A program made the translations under genes and the position numbers. The notes below the pieces were generated by a model. It searched no databases. It saw only the letters and a list, made by a program, of their open reading frames with translations, and was not told the DNA's origin. Shown piece by piece: positions 63,891 through 64,000 of a stretch of 64,000 nucleotides of DNA. How positions within the stretch are numbered: position 1 is the stretch's first letter; each line of letters opens with the position of its first letter. Source of the DNA: Rhynochetos jubatus (Eukaryota; Chordata; Aves; Eurypygiformes; Rhynochetidae); the NCBI GenBank assembly GCA_027574665.1, contig CM050648.1, positions 62,084,863 through 62,148,862 on the forward strand. The letters are read 5' to 3'.

Positions 63891-64000
63891 ATTTATCATA
63901 CTAAGGATATTAAAAAGTAGGAATCATATTTTTAAAGATTTTCAGGTATTTAAAAGGTGGAGATAAAAATATCTGTACAGATTAGGTGCTTCTCATTGAT
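63891..64000. other. End of window, unassigned
   Basis: AT-rich. It could be more of the decayed CR1 fragment, but I cannot show this. Confidence 0.3.

Noticed and set aside
1..64000. Bacterial-type features: operons, CRISPR, IS elements, riboswitches
   Set aside because: Repeat content and composition show vertebrate nuclear DNA. No array or transposase frame was seen.
1..64000. tRNA, snRNA, rRNA and mitochondrial insertions
   Set aside because: No tRNA box A/B pair with a foldable cloverleaf and no mitochondrial gene segment was noticed by reading. A covariance-model scan could still find a decayed copy.

Overview
The window looks like AT-rich, non-coding DNA from a bird nuclear genome, either a gene desert or part of a very large intron. 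The evidence is its interspersed repeats. There are 5'-truncated CR1 LINEs ending in the avian CR1 tail (ACCATTCTATGATTC-like). There are also solo LTRs of avian endogenous retrovirus (ERV) families, recognised from their whole-length pattern. The LTR families suggest a neoavian bird, perhaps a passerine, but I cannot fix the species. There are no operons, ribosome binding sites, IS elements, CRISPR arrays, rRNA or mitochondrial insertions that I can see.

Layout: 316-1345 is a CR1 on the minus strand with a decayed reverse transcriptase tail. 1346-12888 is unique DNA with one old CR1 relic near 5.74-6.05 kb and a few simple repeats. 12889-13048 is a short CR1 3' end. 14725-15393 is an ERV LTR fragment (minus strand). 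17691-18437 is a second ERV LTR (minus strand) carrying a (TAA)n tract. 18438-40509 is mostly unique DNA with an ancient CR1/L3-like RT relic near 26.74-26.96 kb and several hairpins and simple repeats. 40510-41083 is a third LTR (minus strand). 49930-51028 is a longer CR1 (plus strand), followed closely by a fourth LTR (plus strand, 51363-51927). 54183-54345 is a CR1 3' end (minus strand). 63800-63890 is an old CR1-like 3' fragment (minus strand).

No complete protein-coding gene is supported. The longest open frames are explained by an LTR read antisense (14.68-15.41 kb) or look like chance. A few places have splice-site-like borders around open frames. The best are minus-strand terminal-exon candidates at 39046-39237 and 61713-61823, and a plus-strand candidate at 58244-58330. 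They are given only as weak candidates, because a region of this size will contain such patterns by chance.

The most specific regulatory-looking signal is a perfect direct repeat of nuclear-receptor half sites with a 5-base spacer (DR5, the retinoic acid response element pattern) on the minus strand at 40086-40102, with a third half site nearby, about 400 bases left of an ERV LTR. Several AT-rich, homeodomain-motif-rich, repeat-free blocks could be conserved non-coding elements, but this needs alignment to other genomes.
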